A stretch of DNA of 64,000 nt from Pseudoduganella umbonata (lineage in GTDB: Bacteria > Pseudomonadota > Gammaproteobacteria > Burkholderiales > Burkholderiaceae_D). The stretch is taken from the NCBI RefSeq assembly GCF_014192225.1, contig NZ_JACHXS010000003.1:62001-126000 (forward strand), written 5' to 3'. Under the pieces are notes generated by a model. That model was not told the DNA's origin, made no database searches, and saw nothing but the letters and a program-made list of their open reading frames with translations. How positions within the stretch are numbered: the first letter of the stretch is position 1; the number at the start of each line of letters is the position of its first letter. Position numbers and translations under genes: made by a program. Of the stretch, positions 35,462 to 44,770 are shown piece after piece.

Positions 35462-36211
35462 ATGTTACTGAAAGATCGCGTGGCAATCGTGACCGGCGGC
35501 GCCGGCGTCAATGGACTGGGCTTTGCGACGGCGCGCATGCTGGCCGCGCATGGTGCAAAGGTGGTGATCCTCGACCTGGCCGGCGCCAACCCGGCCGGCG
35601 CCGCGGCGGAACTGGGGTCACAGCACCTCGGCCTGGTAGCCGACGTAACGAACAAGGAACAGTGCGAAGCGGCCGCGCAGGCCGCGCTGGAACGCTTCGG
35701 CCGCATCGACATCCTGTTCGCCAATGCCGGCATCACGCAGCCGCGCAAGACGCTGGACATTTCCACCGCCGACTATGACGCGGTACTCGACGTGAGCCTG
35801 CGCGGCACGCTGCTGATGGCGCAGGCCGTGCTGCCGGCCATGCAGGCGCAAAAGCACGGCAGCATCGTCTGCACCTCGTCCGTCTCGGCGCAGCGCGGCG
35901 GCGGCATCCTCGGCGGACCGCACTACTCGGCCGCCAAGGCCGGCGTGCTGGGCCTAATGCGGGCGATGGCGCGCGAGTTCGGGCCGGACGGCATCCGCGT
36001 CAACGCCATTACGCCGGGCCTGATCGCCACGGACATCATCAAGGGCAAGCTGACGGAGGAACGCAAGGGCGAGATCGCCACCGACATTCCGCTGGCCCGC
36101 CTGGGCAGGGCCGACGACATCGCCGGCGCCGTCGTCTTCCTGGCCAGCGACCTGTCGGCTTATTGCACCGGCGTCACGCTCGACGTCAACGGCGGCATGC
36201 TGATCCACTGA
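35462..36211 (+). CDS. SDR family oxidoreductase of the transketolase cluster
   Basis: A 249-residue classical SDR. The cofactor loop reads TGGAGVNGLGFATA, an extended variant of TGxxxGIG. ILDLAG (Asp after beta-2) suggests NAD+ preference. NAG in FANAGIT, Ser in CTSSVSAQ, and Tyr-x-x-x-Lys in HYSAAKAGV complete the active site. It starts at 35462 behind CGGAGACTCAC. It converges with a LysR gene (4 nt gap) that controls the split transketolase on the other side. The gene order suggests it oxidises a polyol or sugar derivative upstream of the transketolase (inference); the substrate is unknown. Confidence 0.88.
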   Translation: MLLKDRVAIVTGGAGVNGLGFATARMLAAHGAKVVILDLAGANPAGAAAELGSQHLGLVADVTNKEQCEAAAQAALERFGRIDILFANAGITQPRKTLDISTADYDAVLDVSLRGTLLMAQAVLPAMQAQKHGSIVCTSSVSAQRGGGILGGPHYSAAKAGVLGLMRAMAREFGPDGIRVNAITPGLIATDIIKGKLTEERKGEIATDIPLARLGRADDIAGAVVFLASDLSAYCTGVTLDVNGGMLIH

Positions 36212-36215
36212 TGCT

Positions 36216-37157
36216 TCATGTTCCGATGGCGGCCCCGCCGCCATCGGTCACGAATCCCCGTATCCAGTCCGCCACCGTGCGCACCGCCTGCAGGCCCTCG
36301 CGGCTCTTCGGCACGGCCAGGTAATGCCCGGTGGCCTCGATGGCCAGTTCGCCGAACGGGCACACGAGGCGCCCCTCCTTCAGGTAGTCCTGCACCAGCA
36401 CCGTGCTCTCGATGCACATCCCCAGGCCATTCTCGGCCGCACCCAGCGTCATGAACGCGCGGTCCAGCCGCAGCCCCCGTACGGGATGCCGGCATTCGGG
36501 CGCGAAGCGCGCGATCCACTCGTCCCACGAGGTCAGCGACACGTCGTTCTGGATGAGATAAAAATTCTCGATGTCGGCCGGCGGCAGCGGCAGCGTCCAG
36601 CCGTCGACCAGCGCCGGGCTGCAGACCGGCAGGTAGCGTTCGTGCTGCGAGACCGGCTCGACGTGCACGCCGGCCGAGGCAGTGGGCCGGCCGTACAGCA
36701 CGGCCACGTCGACGCCGCTGCTGGAGAAATCCGGCGGCTGGTGTACGGCCCACAGCCGCACGTCGATGTCCGGATGGGCGCGCAGGAACGCCGGCAGCTG
36801 CGGCATCACCCAGATCGCCGCGAAACTGGGCGCGCACTGGATCGTCACCACCTGCTGCTTGCTACCGCGATCGAGGATGGTGCGCAGCTCGTCGTCGATG
36901 TCGCCGAACGAGCGGCGGATCACTTCATACAGCCGGGCGCCCTCTTCCGTCGGCTCGACGCCGCGGCGGGCGCGCTCGAACAGCAAGGTGCCGAGCGCTT
37001 CCTCCAGCGTCTGGATCGAATGGCTGACGGCCGACGCCGTGATCGACAGTTCCTGCGCCGCGGCGGCGAAGGAACGGTGCATGTAGGCGGCCTCGAAAGC
37101 CTGCAAGCCCTTGAGGGATGCCTTGCGCAGGGCGCGGTATCGCTGAACTGGTTTCAT
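36216..37157 (-). CDS. LysR-type regulator, GcvA-like, divergent from split transketolase
   Basis: A 313-residue regulator. The winged helix SLKGLQAFEAAYMHRSFAAAAQELSITASAVSHSIQTLEEALG and the QCAPSFAAIWVMPQLPAFLRAHPDI start of the effector domain mark the GcvA group. It is transcribed away from the transketolase genes across 91 nt that hold both promoters. It is the obvious candidate regulator of that operon. Its tail meets the SDR gene. The group usually activates on binding a small metabolite; which one is not known here. Confidence 0.88.
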   Translation of the reverse strand: MKPVQRYRALRKASLKGLQAFEAAYMHRSFAAAAQELSITASAVSHSIQTLEEALGTLLFERARRGVEPTEEGARLYEVIRRSFGDIDDELRTILDRGSKQQVVTIQCAPSFAAIWVMPQLPAFLRAHPDIDVRLWAVHQPPDFSSSGVDVAVLYGRPTASAGVHVEPVSQHERYLPVCSPALVDGWTLPLPPADIENFYLIQNDVSLTSWDEWIARFAPECRHPVRGLRLDRAFMTLGAAENGLGMCIESTVLVQDYLKEGRLVCPFGELAIEATGHYLAVPKSREGLQAVRTVADWIRGFVTDGGGAAIGT

Positions 37158-37248
37158 CTATCGCCAAGAATTACTCGCTATACGGTGGGTCTTTCAATTC
37201 TTACACTGGTTTCGTGACAAGACCAATGATTCGCAACCGGAGACGACA

Positions 37249-38109
37249 ATGAAACCAGATTCACCCGACCAGCTGCGCGCCCTGGAAAGCGCCGCCTACC
37301 GCATCCGCCGCTTCGCGCTGAGGATGGGCGAGGTGCAGGGCCAGGGCTATGTGGGCCAGGCGCTCGGCATGGCCGACATCCTCGCCGTGGCCTACCGCCA
37401 CGCGCTGCATTATCGTGCCGACGAGCCGGAATGGGAAGGCCGCGACCGTTTCCTGCTGTCGCACGGCCATTACGCGATCGCGCTGTATGCCGCGCTGCTG
37501 GAGGCCGGCATCCTGCCGGAAGACGAGCTGGAAACCTATGGCAGCGACGACAGCCGGCTGCCGATGTCGGGCATGGCCACCTACACGCCCGGCATGGAAA
37601 TCTCCGGCGGCTCGCTGGGCCAGGGGCTGACGATCGCGGTGGGCATGGCGCTGGGCCTGCGCCAGAAGAACAACCCCGCCTTTGTCTACAACTCGATGTC
37701 GGACGGCGAACTGGACGAGGGCTCGACGTGGGAAGCGGCGCTGTCCGCCGCGCACTTCGGGCTGGGCAACCTGATCACGCTGGTGGACATCAACAACCAG
37801 CAGGCCGACGGCCCTTCCGGCAAGATCCTCGGCTTCGAGCCGCTGGCGCAGAAGTGGGAAGCGTTCGGCTGGCACGTGCAGCGCGCCAGCGGCAACGACA
37901 TGGCCGCCGTGCTGGCCGCCTTCGATGCCGCGCGCAGCCACCCGGACCCGCAGCCCCGCGTGATCCTGTTCGACACGCTGATGGGTTCGGGCGTGCCGTT
38001 CCTGGAACAGCGCGACAAGAACCATTTCATCCGCGTCGAAGCCGACGAATGGCAGCAGGCCATCGCCATCCTCGATGAGAAACAAACCCAGGCAGGAGAC
38101 CAGCAATGA
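37249..38109 (+). CDS. Transketolase, N-terminal (thiamine-diphosphate-binding) subunit
   Basis: A 286-residue subunit equal to the N-terminal third of transketolase. Visible features are FLLSHGHYAIALYAALLEAG (substrate and TPP-phosphate histidines), GMEISGGSLGQGLTIAVGMALG, and the TPP/Mg motif GELDEGSTWEAALSAAHFGLGNLITLVDINNQQ (pattern GDGE-x(~26)-NN, here DGELDEG...DINNQQ). Split transketolases of this type often act in peripheral catabolism rather than the pentose phosphate pathway. It starts behind CGGAGACGACA and overlaps the next subunit gene by 4 nt (ATGA). Confidence 0.92.
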   Translation: MKPDSPDQLRALESAAYRIRRFALRMGEVQGQGYVGQALGMADILAVAYRHALHYRADEPEWEGRDRFLLSHGHYAIALYAALLEAGILPEDELETYGSDDSRLPMSGMATYTPGMEISGGSLGQGLTIAVGMALGLRQKNNPAFVYNSMSDGELDEGSTWEAALSAAHFGLGNLITLVDINNQQADGPSGKILGFEPLAQKWEAFGWHVQRASGNDMAAVLAAFDAARSHPDPQPRVILFDTLMGSGVPFLEQRDKNHFIRVEADEWQQAIAILDEKQTQAGDQQ

Positions 38110-39104
38110 ACGCCCCCATGAGCAAACCGCGCCTGACCACGTCGGCGATGATCGCCTCCATCGCCAGCGAAGGCCAGCGCACCGTGGCCGCGCCGTTCGG
38201 CAACGCGCTGGTGGCTCTGGCCGCCGGGCGGCCCGACATTGTCGGCATGAGCGCCGACCTGGCCAAGTACACCGACCTGCACCTGTTCGCCAAGGAATAC
38301 CCGGAACGCTTCTTCCAGATGGGCATGGCCGAGCAATTGCTGATGGGTGCCGCCGGCGGCATGGCCAAGGAAGGTTTTACCCCATTCGTCACCACCTACG
38401 CGGTGTTCGCGTCGCGCCGCGCGTACGATTTCATCCACCAGGTGATCGCCGAGGAAAACCTCAACGTCAAGATCGCCTGCGCGCTGCCCGGCCTGACCAC
38501 CGGCTATGGCCCCAGCCACCAGGCCACCGAGGATATCGCCATCTTCCGCGGCGTGCCGGGGTTGACGATCGTCGATCCGTGCGATGCGCTCGATACCGAA
38601 CAGGCAACGGCCGCCATTGCCGAGCACAAGGGCCCGGTCTACATGCGGCTGCTGCGCGGCAAGGTGCCGCTGGTGCTGGACGAGTACGACTACAAGTTCG
38701 AATTGGGCAAGGCCAAGCTGCTGCGCGACGGGCGCGAGGTGCTGGTGATCTCCAGCGGCATCATGACGATGCGCGCACTGGAGGCGGCGCAGGCGCTGAA
38801 GGACGATAATGTCGGCGTCGCGGTGCTGCACGTGCCGACCATCAAGCCGCTCGACACCGAGGCGATCGTGCGCGAAGCGTCGCGCGGCGGCCGGCTGGTG
38901 GTGGTGGCCGAGAACCACTCCGTGGTCGGCGGCCTGGGCGAGGCGGTGGCGGGCACGCTGCTGCGCGCGGGCGTGGCACCGGCGTTCCGCCAGGTCGCGC
39001 TGCCGGATGCCTTCCTCGATGCCGGCGCGCTGCCCACGCTGCACGACCGCTACGGCATCTCGACGGAAGCGATGGTGGCCAGCATCCGCTCCTGGCTGCG
39101 CTGA
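38106..39104 (+). CDS. Transketolase, C-terminal (pyrimidine-binding) subunit
   Basis: A 332-residue partner of the previous subunit. It holds the pyrimidine-binding region with the catalytic Glu of FFQMGMAEQLLMGAAGGMAKEG, the TTYAVFASRRAYDFIHQVIAEENLNVKI segment and TTGYGPSHQATEDIAIFRGVPG. The C-terminal domain has VVAENHSVVGGLGEAV. Together the two subunits make one TPP enzyme that moves two-carbon ketol units. The 4-nt overlap with the N-subunit indicates coupled translation. GGAGACCAGCA lies within the upstream gene before the ATG. Confidence 0.92.
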   Translation: MNAPMSKPRLTTSAMIASIASEGQRTVAAPFGNALVALAAGRPDIVGMSADLAKYTDLHLFAKEYPERFFQMGMAEQLLMGAAGGMAKEGFTPFVTTYAVFASRRAYDFIHQVIAEENLNVKIACALPGLTTGYGPSHQATEDIAIFRGVPGLTIVDPCDALDTEQATAAIAEHKGPVYMRLLRGKVPLVLDEYDYKFELGKAKLLRDGREVLVISSGIMTMRALEAAQALKDDNVGVAVLHVPTIKPLDTEAIVREASRGGRLVVVAENHSVVGGLGEAVAGTLLRAGVAPAFRQVALPDAFLDAGALPTLHDRYGISTEAMVASIRSWLR

Positions 39105-39198
39105 GCGCACACGGCCGAGGGCACCGGGCAGCAATGCCCCGCATGCGCAAGGAGGCGGCAAGACCTCCGCGCGATGACAGAACAATCTGGAGACACGC

Positions 39199-40521
39199 AT
39201 GAAAACACCGATCGTCACACCCGCGGCAGGTGCCGCCTATCACTCCGGCGTCGCCGACGTCGAAACCCGGGCCTACGCGAAAGTCACGCGCCGGCTCGTG
39301 CCTTTCCTGATGCTGTGCTACCTGGGCGCCTACCTGGACCGCGTCAACGTGGGCTTCGCCAAGCTGCAGATGCTGTCCGACCTGCAGTGGAGCGATACCG
39401 TCTACGGCCTGGGCGCCGGCGTCTTCTTCATCGGCTACTTCCTGTTCGAAGTGCCGAGCAACATGATCCTGCACCGCTTCGGCGCGCGCCGCTGGCTGGC
39501 GCGCATCATGATCACGTGGGCCATGATTTCCGCCAGCTTCGCCTTTGTCAGTTCGCCAACGATGTTCTATGTGCTGCGCTTCCTGCTCGGCGTGGCCGAG
39601 GCGGGCTTTGCGCCCGGCGTCATCCTCTACATCACCTACTGGTTCCCCTCCGCGCGGCGCGCCAAGGTGATGGGGATGTTCTTCATGGCGATTCCGCTGG
39701 CCTCCATCGTCGGCGCACCGCTGTCGGGCTGGATCATGGAGGCGTTTGCCGGCGTGCATGGCCTGCGCGGCTGGCAGTGGCTGTTCGCGCTGGAAGCCAT
39801 TCCGTCGCTGGTCCTGGGCATCGCCATCCTGTTCTACCTGGACGACAGCATCGCCGGCGCGAAGTGGCTGTCGCCGGAAGAGAAGGCGGTCCTGCAGCGC
39901 AATATCGCCGCGGAAAACGACGGCAAGGTGGCGCACCAGACGGTCCGCGACTTCCTGGCCGACCGGCGCCTGTGGCTGCTGACCGGCATCTACTTCTGCA
40001 TCGTGATGGGCCAGTACGGCCTGACGTTCTGGCTGCCGACGATCGTGCGGAACGCCGGCGCGACCGGCCTGTGGGAAGTCGGCATGCTGGCCGCGATTCC
40101 GTACGGCGTGGCGCTGGTGTGCCTGCCGCTGGTGGGCCGCAACTCGGACCGCACCCGGGCCCGCCGGCTGCACTGCGGCGTGCCGATGCTGGCGGCCGCC
40201 GCGGCCCTGTTCGCCCTGCCGTTCACCGACGGCATCGGCACGGCGCTGGCCCTGCTCAGCGTGGCGGCCGCCGGCGCCCTGTGCGGCACCTCGCAGTTCT
40301 GGGCGCTGCCGACCGCCTTCCTGGGCGGCATGACGGCGGCCGCCGGCATCGCCACCATCAACTGCATCGCCAACCTGGCCGGCTTCTTCTCACCCTCGCT
40401 GGTGGGCTGGCTGAACGATTTTACGGGCAAGCAGGGCGCCGGCCTGATGCTCACTTCCGGCATGCTGCTGCTCGGCGCCTGCCTGATCGTCCTGTTGCCG
40501 AAACAGGCCGTCGACCGCTGA
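39199..40521 (+). CDS. MFS transporter, anion:cation symporter family
   Basis: A 440-residue 12-helix carrier. YAKVTRRLVPFLMLCYLGAYLDRVNVGFAKLQM in helix 1, FFIGYFLFEVPSNMILHRFGARRW in helix 2 and RFLLGVAEAGFAPGVILYITYWFP are hallmark ACS sequences found in tartrate, phthalate and 4-hydroxyphenylacetate permeases. It starts behind GGAGACACGC, 94 nt after the transketolase gene, and is followed by a porin gene. ACS carriers take organic anions, which suggests that the cluster's substrate is acidic (inference). Confidence 0.9.
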   Translation: MKTPIVTPAAGAAYHSGVADVETRAYAKVTRRLVPFLMLCYLGAYLDRVNVGFAKLQMLSDLQWSDTVYGLGAGVFFIGYFLFEVPSNMILHRFGARRWLARIMITWAMISASFAFVSSPTMFYVLRFLLGVAEAGFAPGVILYITYWFPSARRAKVMGMFFMAIPLASIVGAPLSGWIMEAFAGVHGLRGWQWLFALEAIPSLVLGIAILFYLDDSIAGAKWLSPEEKAVLQRNIAAENDGKVAHQTVRDFLADRRLWLLTGIYFCIVMGQYGLTFWLPTIVRNAGATGLWEVGMLAAIPYGVALVCLPLVGRNSDRTRARRLHCGVPMLAAAAALFALPFTDGIGTALALLSVAAAGALCGTSQFWALPTAFLGGMTAAAGIATINCIANLAGFFSPSLVGWLNDFTGKQGAGLMLTSGMLLLGACLIVLLPKQAVDR

Positions 40522-40523
40522 CC

Positions 40524-40558
40524 GCCTGCCGGGCCCAGCCCACTGGCGCCCGGCAGGC
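40524..40558 (+). promoter_or_regulatory. Strong GC hairpin between the MFS and porin genes
   Basis: GCCTGCCGGGC and GCCCGGCAGGC are perfect 11-bp arms around a 13-nt loop, starting 3 nt after the MFS stop codon. No T-run follows (CCCTCCCCC), so it is not a standard terminator. It may stabilise or partly terminate the upstream message ahead of the porin gene. Confidence 0.5.
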
Positions 40559-40627
40559 CCCTCCCCCGCATCTCACGGCGCCGGCCCGGCAAGGGACCGG
40601 CGCGTCCATAAAAAATACGGAGACACC

Positions 40628-41668
40628 ATGCAACGCAAGCTGGTCTGGGGCGCGTGCGCCCTCGCCTGCGGCACCGCCGCGGCACAATCGAACGTCAATG
40701 TGTACGGCCTGGTCGACATGAATGTCGGCGTCATTTCCGATGCCGGCGCCCATGGCGGCAACACCATGCGCGTCAATTCCGGCGGCATGAACACGTCGCG
40801 CCTGGGTTTCACCGGCAGCGAAGACCTGGGCGGCGGCCTGAAGGCGCTGTTCCAGCTGGAGATGGGCATCGCCGCCGATACCGGCGTAGCCGACACGCCA
40901 TTGTTCAAGCGCCAGGCCACCGTGGGGCTGGAAGGCCGCTGGGGCACATTGCTGCTGGGCCGCGCATTCACGACCGTGTACGACTTCGTGCTGCCCTACG
41001 ATCCGATGGGATACGCGCCGCAGTACTCGTGGGCGCCGGCCGGCAATGCCAGCGGCGCCGGCAAGTACGGCATGGCGTTCGCGTTCGACAACCTCGTCAA
41101 GTATGCCGGCAAGACCGGCAACTGGAGCTACGGCGCCAGCTACGGCGCCGGCGAAGGTTCATCGGCTGGCGACGGCGCGAAAGGCGCCGCGGCCGTCAAC
41201 TACGCGGCCGGCCCATGGTCCGCGATGGCGGCGTACGAACGGATCAACGGCGTGCCCGATGCCACGACCGGTGCGCGGGGCGATACCACGGCATGGCACA
41301 TCGGGGCGATGTACTCGGCCGGCAAGGTGAAACTGCAGGCGGCGATGCGCGACTACCGGCAGGAAGCAGCAAGCACGCCCGAGCTGCGGGCACGGTTGTA
41401 TTGGGCGGGAGCGAACTACATGATAACGCCGGCCGTTACGCTGGCCGGCGTCGTGTACTACCAGGATGTGCGGCACGGGCCCGTCGAGGCGGACCCGGTG
41501 ATGATCGTCGGGCGGGTACGCTATGCGCTGTCGCGCCGTACCGACCTGTACGTCACCGCCGCGTACGCGAAGGCGCAGCACGGGCAGCTGGTCGGCCTCG
41601 CACGGGACGAGGCCGGATTCGGCAGCCGGCAGAAAAGCGTGCTGGCGGGAATCCAGCACCGGTTCTAA
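40628..41668 (+). CDS. Outer-membrane porin (betaproteobacterial Porin_4 type)
   Basis: A 346-residue precursor: signal peptide (about 1-20, ending GTAAAQS), then the start typical of trimeric 16-strand porins, NVNVYGLVDMNVGVISD and SGGMNTSRLGFTGSEDLGGGLKALFQLEMGI. VGLEGRWGTLLLGRAFTTVYD is the constriction-loop lead-in, and the C-terminus is QKSVLAGIQHRF, with the terminal Phe needed for outer-membrane assembly. It starts behind CGGAGACACC. It is the last gene of the transketolase cluster and probably admits that cluster's substrate. Confidence 0.92.
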   Translation: MQRKLVWGACALACGTAAAQSNVNVYGLVDMNVGVISDAGAHGGNTMRVNSGGMNTSRLGFTGSEDLGGGLKALFQLEMGIAADTGVADTPLFKRQATVGLEGRWGTLLLGRAFTTVYDFVLPYDPMGYAPQYSWAPAGNASGAGKYGMAFAFDNLVKYAGKTGNWSYGASYGAGEGSSAGDGAKGAAAVNYAAGPWSAMAAYERINGVPDATTGARGDTTAWHIGAMYSAGKVKLQAAMRDYRQEAASTPELRARLYWAGANYMITPAVTLAGVVYYQDVRHGPVEADPVMIVGRVRYALSRRTDLYVTAAYAKAQHGQLVGLARDEAGFGSRQKSVLAGIQHRF

Positions 41669-41734
41669 AGCCCCAGGCCGAGCCCGACGTTAATATCCCC
41701 CGTGGTTGCTCCACATTACATGCAGTCGTGCATT

Positions 41735-44700
41735 TCAAGTACCACAGCGGGCAGGCGCTGGCTTGCTCGTATCGAAGTCGAGAACGCCCTCAGCGTTGGC
41801 GCTATAGTGTCCAGTATCACTCAGCACCATTTTCAACGTGGTGCCTTCCACGAGCAGCGTGTAGCAAGCTTTCTTTCTCGCTCCAAACAGCAAGGTTTTT
41901 CCGGTGAATGTTAAGGGTTCCCAAGCGAACGTGGTGAGTTCAGTCGGCCCGCCATTGAAGACCACGATGACTTCTTCGCGAACCTTGACGCTATAAGACT
42001 CATAATGTCTTTTCAACAACTTTACGTTCTGGTGTGCTGCGGCAACCTCATCTTTGAAGTCATTGTCTGCAACGTGAAGTGCGTTAAGAAAATATTGCCG
42101 CGTACCCACGGGCACGGCGAGCTTCGGCTGGATCTCAAGCCTCCACGCACCTATATCAGGTGATGACGCGTAGCCCTTATTTTCTGGCGCGAAATTGCCC
42201 CATGCATATCCACTCCCGGCATTACCGTAGCGGACCAGGAACCGACAATCACCACTCTTGCCAAGTTTCTTGAATTCCTTGTTCTCCAGTTTGACCTGCT
42301 CGCATTCGCCGCCGCTGTCTTTGCCGCCGACAAGCGTTGTCTCGCGGCTTTCGGGCAATAACGGCTGGATTGTCACCATCCCATTTCCATTTCGTACAGT
42401 AATTGACGCATTGTTGGCAGCTTCGCTCAACGCGTAGCGACCGGAGGTTCCACTTGCAATGCTCCCGCCAACCACAGGTTTATTGACCATATGAAGCAAT
42501 GATGTCGGTCGCTCGCCCGCGGTCGTCAGCAGGTTGTCGAAGATCAGGATCGTTGGAGGTATCTGTGCTGCCCCGGCGTCAGCTTTCGGGCCACGCAGGT
42601 AAACAATACTGCGTTTGAAGCCAGAGCTCTGATCCAGCTTTGGCCCATAGGCTTTGCTTGCATTACCGGCTACATACACATAGCTGACGCCGTCGTAGTA
42701 AGCTTGCACACCGTCCAGGCCATTCTTGAGCGGCGTGGCGATTTCTGAGGGGGTAGGATAAAGCGCCCGGCCGTTATACCATTGCCCCCCGTCATTGCTC
42801 CACGGTTCAGGCCCGTCCGGGTAAATGAACTGCTCGTTCTGGTCGAACAACACTATGGAGTTATGCGCGATAGTTCGCTGGTAATAGCTCTTCCAATGCG
42901 AAGACAGGTAATCGTCGTACTGACCAGAATCGATCAGTAGCGGCGCTTTATAGTTGAGGCTGAAACTGTTCTGATCGAGGTGCTGATGGTTTTCACTGAT
43001 GTAAGACGTTGACTTGAAATCCAGTAGTGTGGCCTCTGGATAATTCCAGGTATCGCGAATCAGCACATTTCCGGCCACATTAAAATAACGAGATAGCGGC
43101 AAGCCCTCGACCGAGCTTGTTTCTCCAGGCCTTTCAGGATACAGCAACCGCTCCCAGAAATAGCCTTCATCGCGCATGCGCCGATCGCGAAGCACCTTGC
43201 TCTGATAAAAACCATATGCCACTGGATCCTGCGCTGCTAGCGCAACAACCCCGATCTGCGAGCTGCCGACCGATGTTTGGAAATTATCGCCGGTCGCAGG
43301 GAAGGTATCATCATGGCGCAAACCGTAGATATACGGATAGATGGCTGACGCAAGGAAATCGGCCTTCAACTCAGAAGCCTCGTCGCCATCCAGCGCGCGC
43401 TGCCAGACTTTCAGCCTGTCGGCGAGTTCCAATGAAGAGCTGTTATAGGAAAACAGGCTGTGGTGGCCACCATTGGGTGAAACGGACTGCCGGACCGGCA
43501 GGAAACCCTCTTTATAATGCTGGAAAATGGTATCGATCATGCCACCGACGCCAGGCTCCACCGGATGAATCGCGAGCAGGCCCAGCAGTGAATTGAATTG
43601 GGCGCTCTGGGGGTGACCGGCCAGATAGTATCTGGGCACGTTCGACTGCCCCTCCAGCCATACCTCGCCGTTGCAATTAAAAGTTTGATCATTCAGGATA
43701 TCCGAACCGCAGATAGCGAATCGTAGGTCGTCGTGAAAGTCTGGGGTATCGTGAGCGATCGTATCCTTGATCAGCTTGGCTATGCTCGCCAGATAAGCGC
43801 TACCATTCGGTAAATCGGTGAATGCTTTATTAAACCAATCGTAATAGAGTCCCAAGGCGCCGACGCGGGAAGACATGCTCCACTCGATGCCGGCGCCGAG
43901 CGCTGTCCTTCGGATCAGCTCTATATGGTCGCGGGCGCCCTGCAGGTAGGCCGGCTTTTTCGTCACGTAATAGGCCAGCGCTAGCGTTCTGGCAGGGTTG
44001 ACAATTTCTGCTCGCCCCTCCTTATGTACCGCGCAAATTTTGGGGGCTTCCACTGGTACCGCGGATTTGATGCACTCCGCGACATCGGCGGCGTGCCTGT
44101 CTGCGTTCGCCAGCAGGGTCGCCCAGGCAGACGACAGTTCGATGTCGACATTTTCGGCTTCCCATAGGGTCGTGCCATCAAGACTGGAAAGTTTGAATTG
44201 TTTTATCACGTCCCCGCGATGGCCATGGAACGTGAAATCCTGTGCAGCGGCGTGCCAGTCGACAGGTTTGCCAGAGCCATCCTTCAGCCACGCGAACGTG
44301 CTGACCTTACTCTCATTAATGTGCAATGAGGCGTCGCCTTTAGCCGAATCCCATGTCAGAGAAATCGATGTCTCATGATTCACCGGCAAATCCACTTTGC
44401 TGACCGCAATGAATCCGTTTCGATCCGAATCACGCAGGCCGATCTGTAGTGTGACCATTCCAGGAGACTGATCCTTCAGATACCGGATCAGAATGCTTCG
44501 CCCGGGCGCCTTTGCATCACCGAAGATGTCGGCTTCTTCCCAATCCTTGCCAGCTCGAGGTACCGGTGTGAACTTGAAGGCAATTTTCCCGCCCAATGCG
44601 GGAAAGCTGCTTACACGAGGCAGTGCGCCCAGCACTTTGGCGACGTCATCCGCTGTGGCGAACAGATATGGATGCGATGTTTTGACCGCCAGCGCGGCTG

Positions 44701-44770
44701 ATGCCGGGACGGCGAAACAGGCAGCGACGGCCGCAACGATACCCGCGCGCGCAAATGTGGAAAGCAGCAT
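41735..44770 (-). CDS. Secreted heparinase II/III-like polysaccharide lyase, large, low-GC
   Basis: A 1011-residue exported protein: signal peptide (about 1-27, PASAALAV), an inserted beta-sandwich-like region (about 45-215: KFTPVPRAGKDWEEADIFGD, VTLQIGLRDSDRNG, LWEAENVDIELS), an alpha/alpha-barrel part (about 220-570: VNPARTLALAYYVTKKPAYL), then the heparinase II/III C-terminal beta sandwich with the metal/catalytic motif SENHQHLDQNSFSLNYKAPLLIDSGQYDDYLS (about 590-620). The family cleaves uronic-acid polysaccharides by beta-elimination. An ATG at 44770 is preferred over the TTG one codon earlier. Codon use and GC are clearly lower than in the neighbours and the gene stands alone, so horizontal acquisition is likely. 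The polymer is not identified. Confidence 0.82.
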   Translation of the reverse strand: MLLSTFARAGIVAAVAACFAVPASAALAVKTSHPYLFATADDVAKVLGALPRVSSFPALGGKIAFKFTPVPRAGKDWEEADIFGDAKAPGRSILIRYLKDQSPGMVTLQIGLRDSDRNGFIAVSKVDLPVNHETSISLTWDSAKGDASLHINESKVSTFAWLKDGSGKPVDWHAAAQDFTFHGHRGDVIKQFKLSSLDGTTLWEAENVDIELSSAWATLLANADRHAADVAECIKSAVPVEAPKICAVHKEGRAEIVNPARTLALAYYVTKKPAYLQGARDHIELIRRTALGAGIEWSMSSRVGALGLYYDWFNKAFTDLPNGSAYLASIAKLIKDTIAHDTPDFHDDLRFAICGSDILNDQTFNCNGEVWLEGQSNVPRYYLAGHPQSAQFNSLLGLLAIHPVEPGVGGMIDTIFQHYKEGFLPVRQSVSPNGGHHSLFSYNSSSLELADRLKVWQRALDGDEASELKADFLASAIYPYIYGLRHDDTFPATGDNFQTSVGSSQIGVVALAAQDPVAYGFYQSKVLRDRRMRDEGYFWERLLYPERPGETSSVEGLPLSRYFNVAGNVLIRDTWNYPEATLLDFKSTSYISENHQHLDQNSFSLNYKAPLLIDSGQYDDYLSSHWKSYYQRTIAHNSIVLFDQNEQFIYPDGPEPWSNDGGQWYNGRALYPTPSEIATPLKNGLDGVQAYYDGVSYVYVAGNASKAYGPKLDQSSGFKRSIVYLRGPKADAGAAQIPPTILIFDNLLTTAGERPTSLLHMVNKPVVGGSIASGTSGRYALSEAANNASITVRNGNGMVTIQPLLPESRETTLVGGKDSGGECEQVKLENKEFKKLGKSGDCRFLVRYGNAGSGYAWGNFAPENKGYASSPDIGAWRLEIQPKLAVPVGTRQYFLNALHVADNDFKDEVAAAHQNVKLLKRHYESYSVKVREEVIVVFNGGPTELTTFAWEPLTFTGKTLLFGARKKACYTLLVEGTTLKMVLSDTGHYSANAEGVLDFDTSKPAPARCGT

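Noticed and set aside
37686..39218. A 510-codon minus-strand frame opposite the transketolase genes
   Set aside because: It is antisense to two well-defined transketolase subunits and has the His/Arg/Gly-rich composition of a shadow frame.
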